Assembly (NCBI GenBank): GCA_003525525.1
Contig: DQED01000211.1
Span: 214-16,306, forward strand
DNA length: 16,093 nucleotides
Source of the DNA: Desulfovibrio sp.
GTDB lineage: Bacteria > Desulfobacterota > Desulfovibrionia > Desulfovibrionales > Desulfovibrionaceae
Reading direction: 5' to 3'
Shown here: positions 15,432 to 16,093 of the stretch, piece after piece
How the letters are laid out: each line of letters opens with the position of its first letter
Position numbering within the stretch: position 1 is the stretch's first letter
Translations under genes and position numbers: made by a program
Notes under the pieces: generated by a model
Told to the model about the DNA's origin: nothing
The model's database searches: none
Seen by the model: the letters and a program-made list of their open reading frames with translations, nothing else

Positions 15432-15761
15432 CTAGGATTCCTTCACGCCGGACGAAATGGTGTACATCTCTTCTACCGGGCTCACGAAGATCTTGCCGTC
15501 GCCGAAGGCGCCCTTGGCGCCGGTGCGCGCGCTTTCCATGATCGTCTTGACCACGAATTCCTTGTCCTTGTCGTCCACGACGCAGATCAGCATCACTTTG
15601 GGAATCTCGTCGTACTGGATCTCGCCGATCTTGATGCCGCGCTGCTTGCCGCGCCCGGCCACGTTGAACTTGGTCACTGCCGGGAAGCCGGCGTCCATCA
15701 GGGCTGCCAGGACGTCATCGCATTTCTCGGGACGAACGATGGCTCTCACCATGGTCTGCAT
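15432..15761 (-). CDS. nifI1: PII-like nitrogenase regulator NifI1
   Basis: The 109-residue PII-family protein has the N-terminal strand MVRAIVRPEKCDDVLAALMD, a short T-loop with GKQRGIKIGEIQYDEIPK (about 38-56) and the C-terminal signature GAFGDGKIFVSPVEE. It is the partner of NifI2 in direct post-translational control of nitrogenase, as known for this nifH-I1-I2-D-K gene order. Start MQTMVRAI is chosen because AAGGAG stands seven bases upstream; the second Met is an alternative. It begins 57 bp after the nifH stop. Confidence 0.93.
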   Translation of the reverse strand: MQTMVRAIVRPEKCDDVLAALMDAGFPAVTKFNVAGRGKQRGIKIGEIQYDEIPKVMLICVVDDKDKEFVVKTIMESARTGAKGAFGDGKIFVSPVEEMYTISSGVKES

Positions 15762-15818
15762 ATCGAAGCTCCTTAAAGTCGTGTGCGCAATGGCGGTGGA
15801 AGGTTGCGAGGGTCGCGC

Positions 15819-16093
<275 letters not shown>

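Overview
This GC-rich window has the gene content of a sulfate-reducing Desulfovibrionaceae chromosome (Desulfovibrio/Solidesulfovibrio type; inferred from content, not from a database match). It combines lactate-oxidation iron-sulfur genes with a clostridial-type nitrogenase operon that carries two PII genes inside it. I see no mobile elements, tRNA, rRNA or CRISPR. Both window ends cut genes: lutB on the left and nifH on the right.

Left part (1-2970): lutA and lutB run leftward and overlap by four bases. They face away from a citrate synthase-family gene across a 131-bp control region holding two candidate promoters and two inverted repeats with the same half-site. The citrate synthase homologue keeps the fold signatures but has lost several catalytic and substrate-binding residues, which makes it the most unusual gene here.

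Centre-left (2990-6716): a large MscS-family channel with a hypervariable-looking Ala/Pro/Lys linker follows after 19 bp. Next come a small lipoprotein, a bactofilin and a 74-residue acidic protein of unknown function, all rightward; together they suggest envelope and cytoskeleton roles.

Centre (6855-9377): a leftward pair encodes a CHASE2 adenylate cyclase and a periplasmic FecR-like protein, probably a transmembrane sensor system, and ends in a strong hairpin.

Centre-right (9627-11503): cysK and cysE are tightly linked and make cysteine from serine and sulfide. CysE ends in the isoleucine that normally docks into CysK and also carries a four-cysteine motif. A two-way terminator follows.

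Right part (11610-16093): a leftward nif operon reads nifH (partial), nifI1, nifI2, nifD, nifK and a [2Fe-2S] ferredoxin, then terminates. NifI1 and NifI2 are expected to switch nitrogenase activity in response to nitrogen status. The nifE, nifN and nifB cofactor genes are not in this window.
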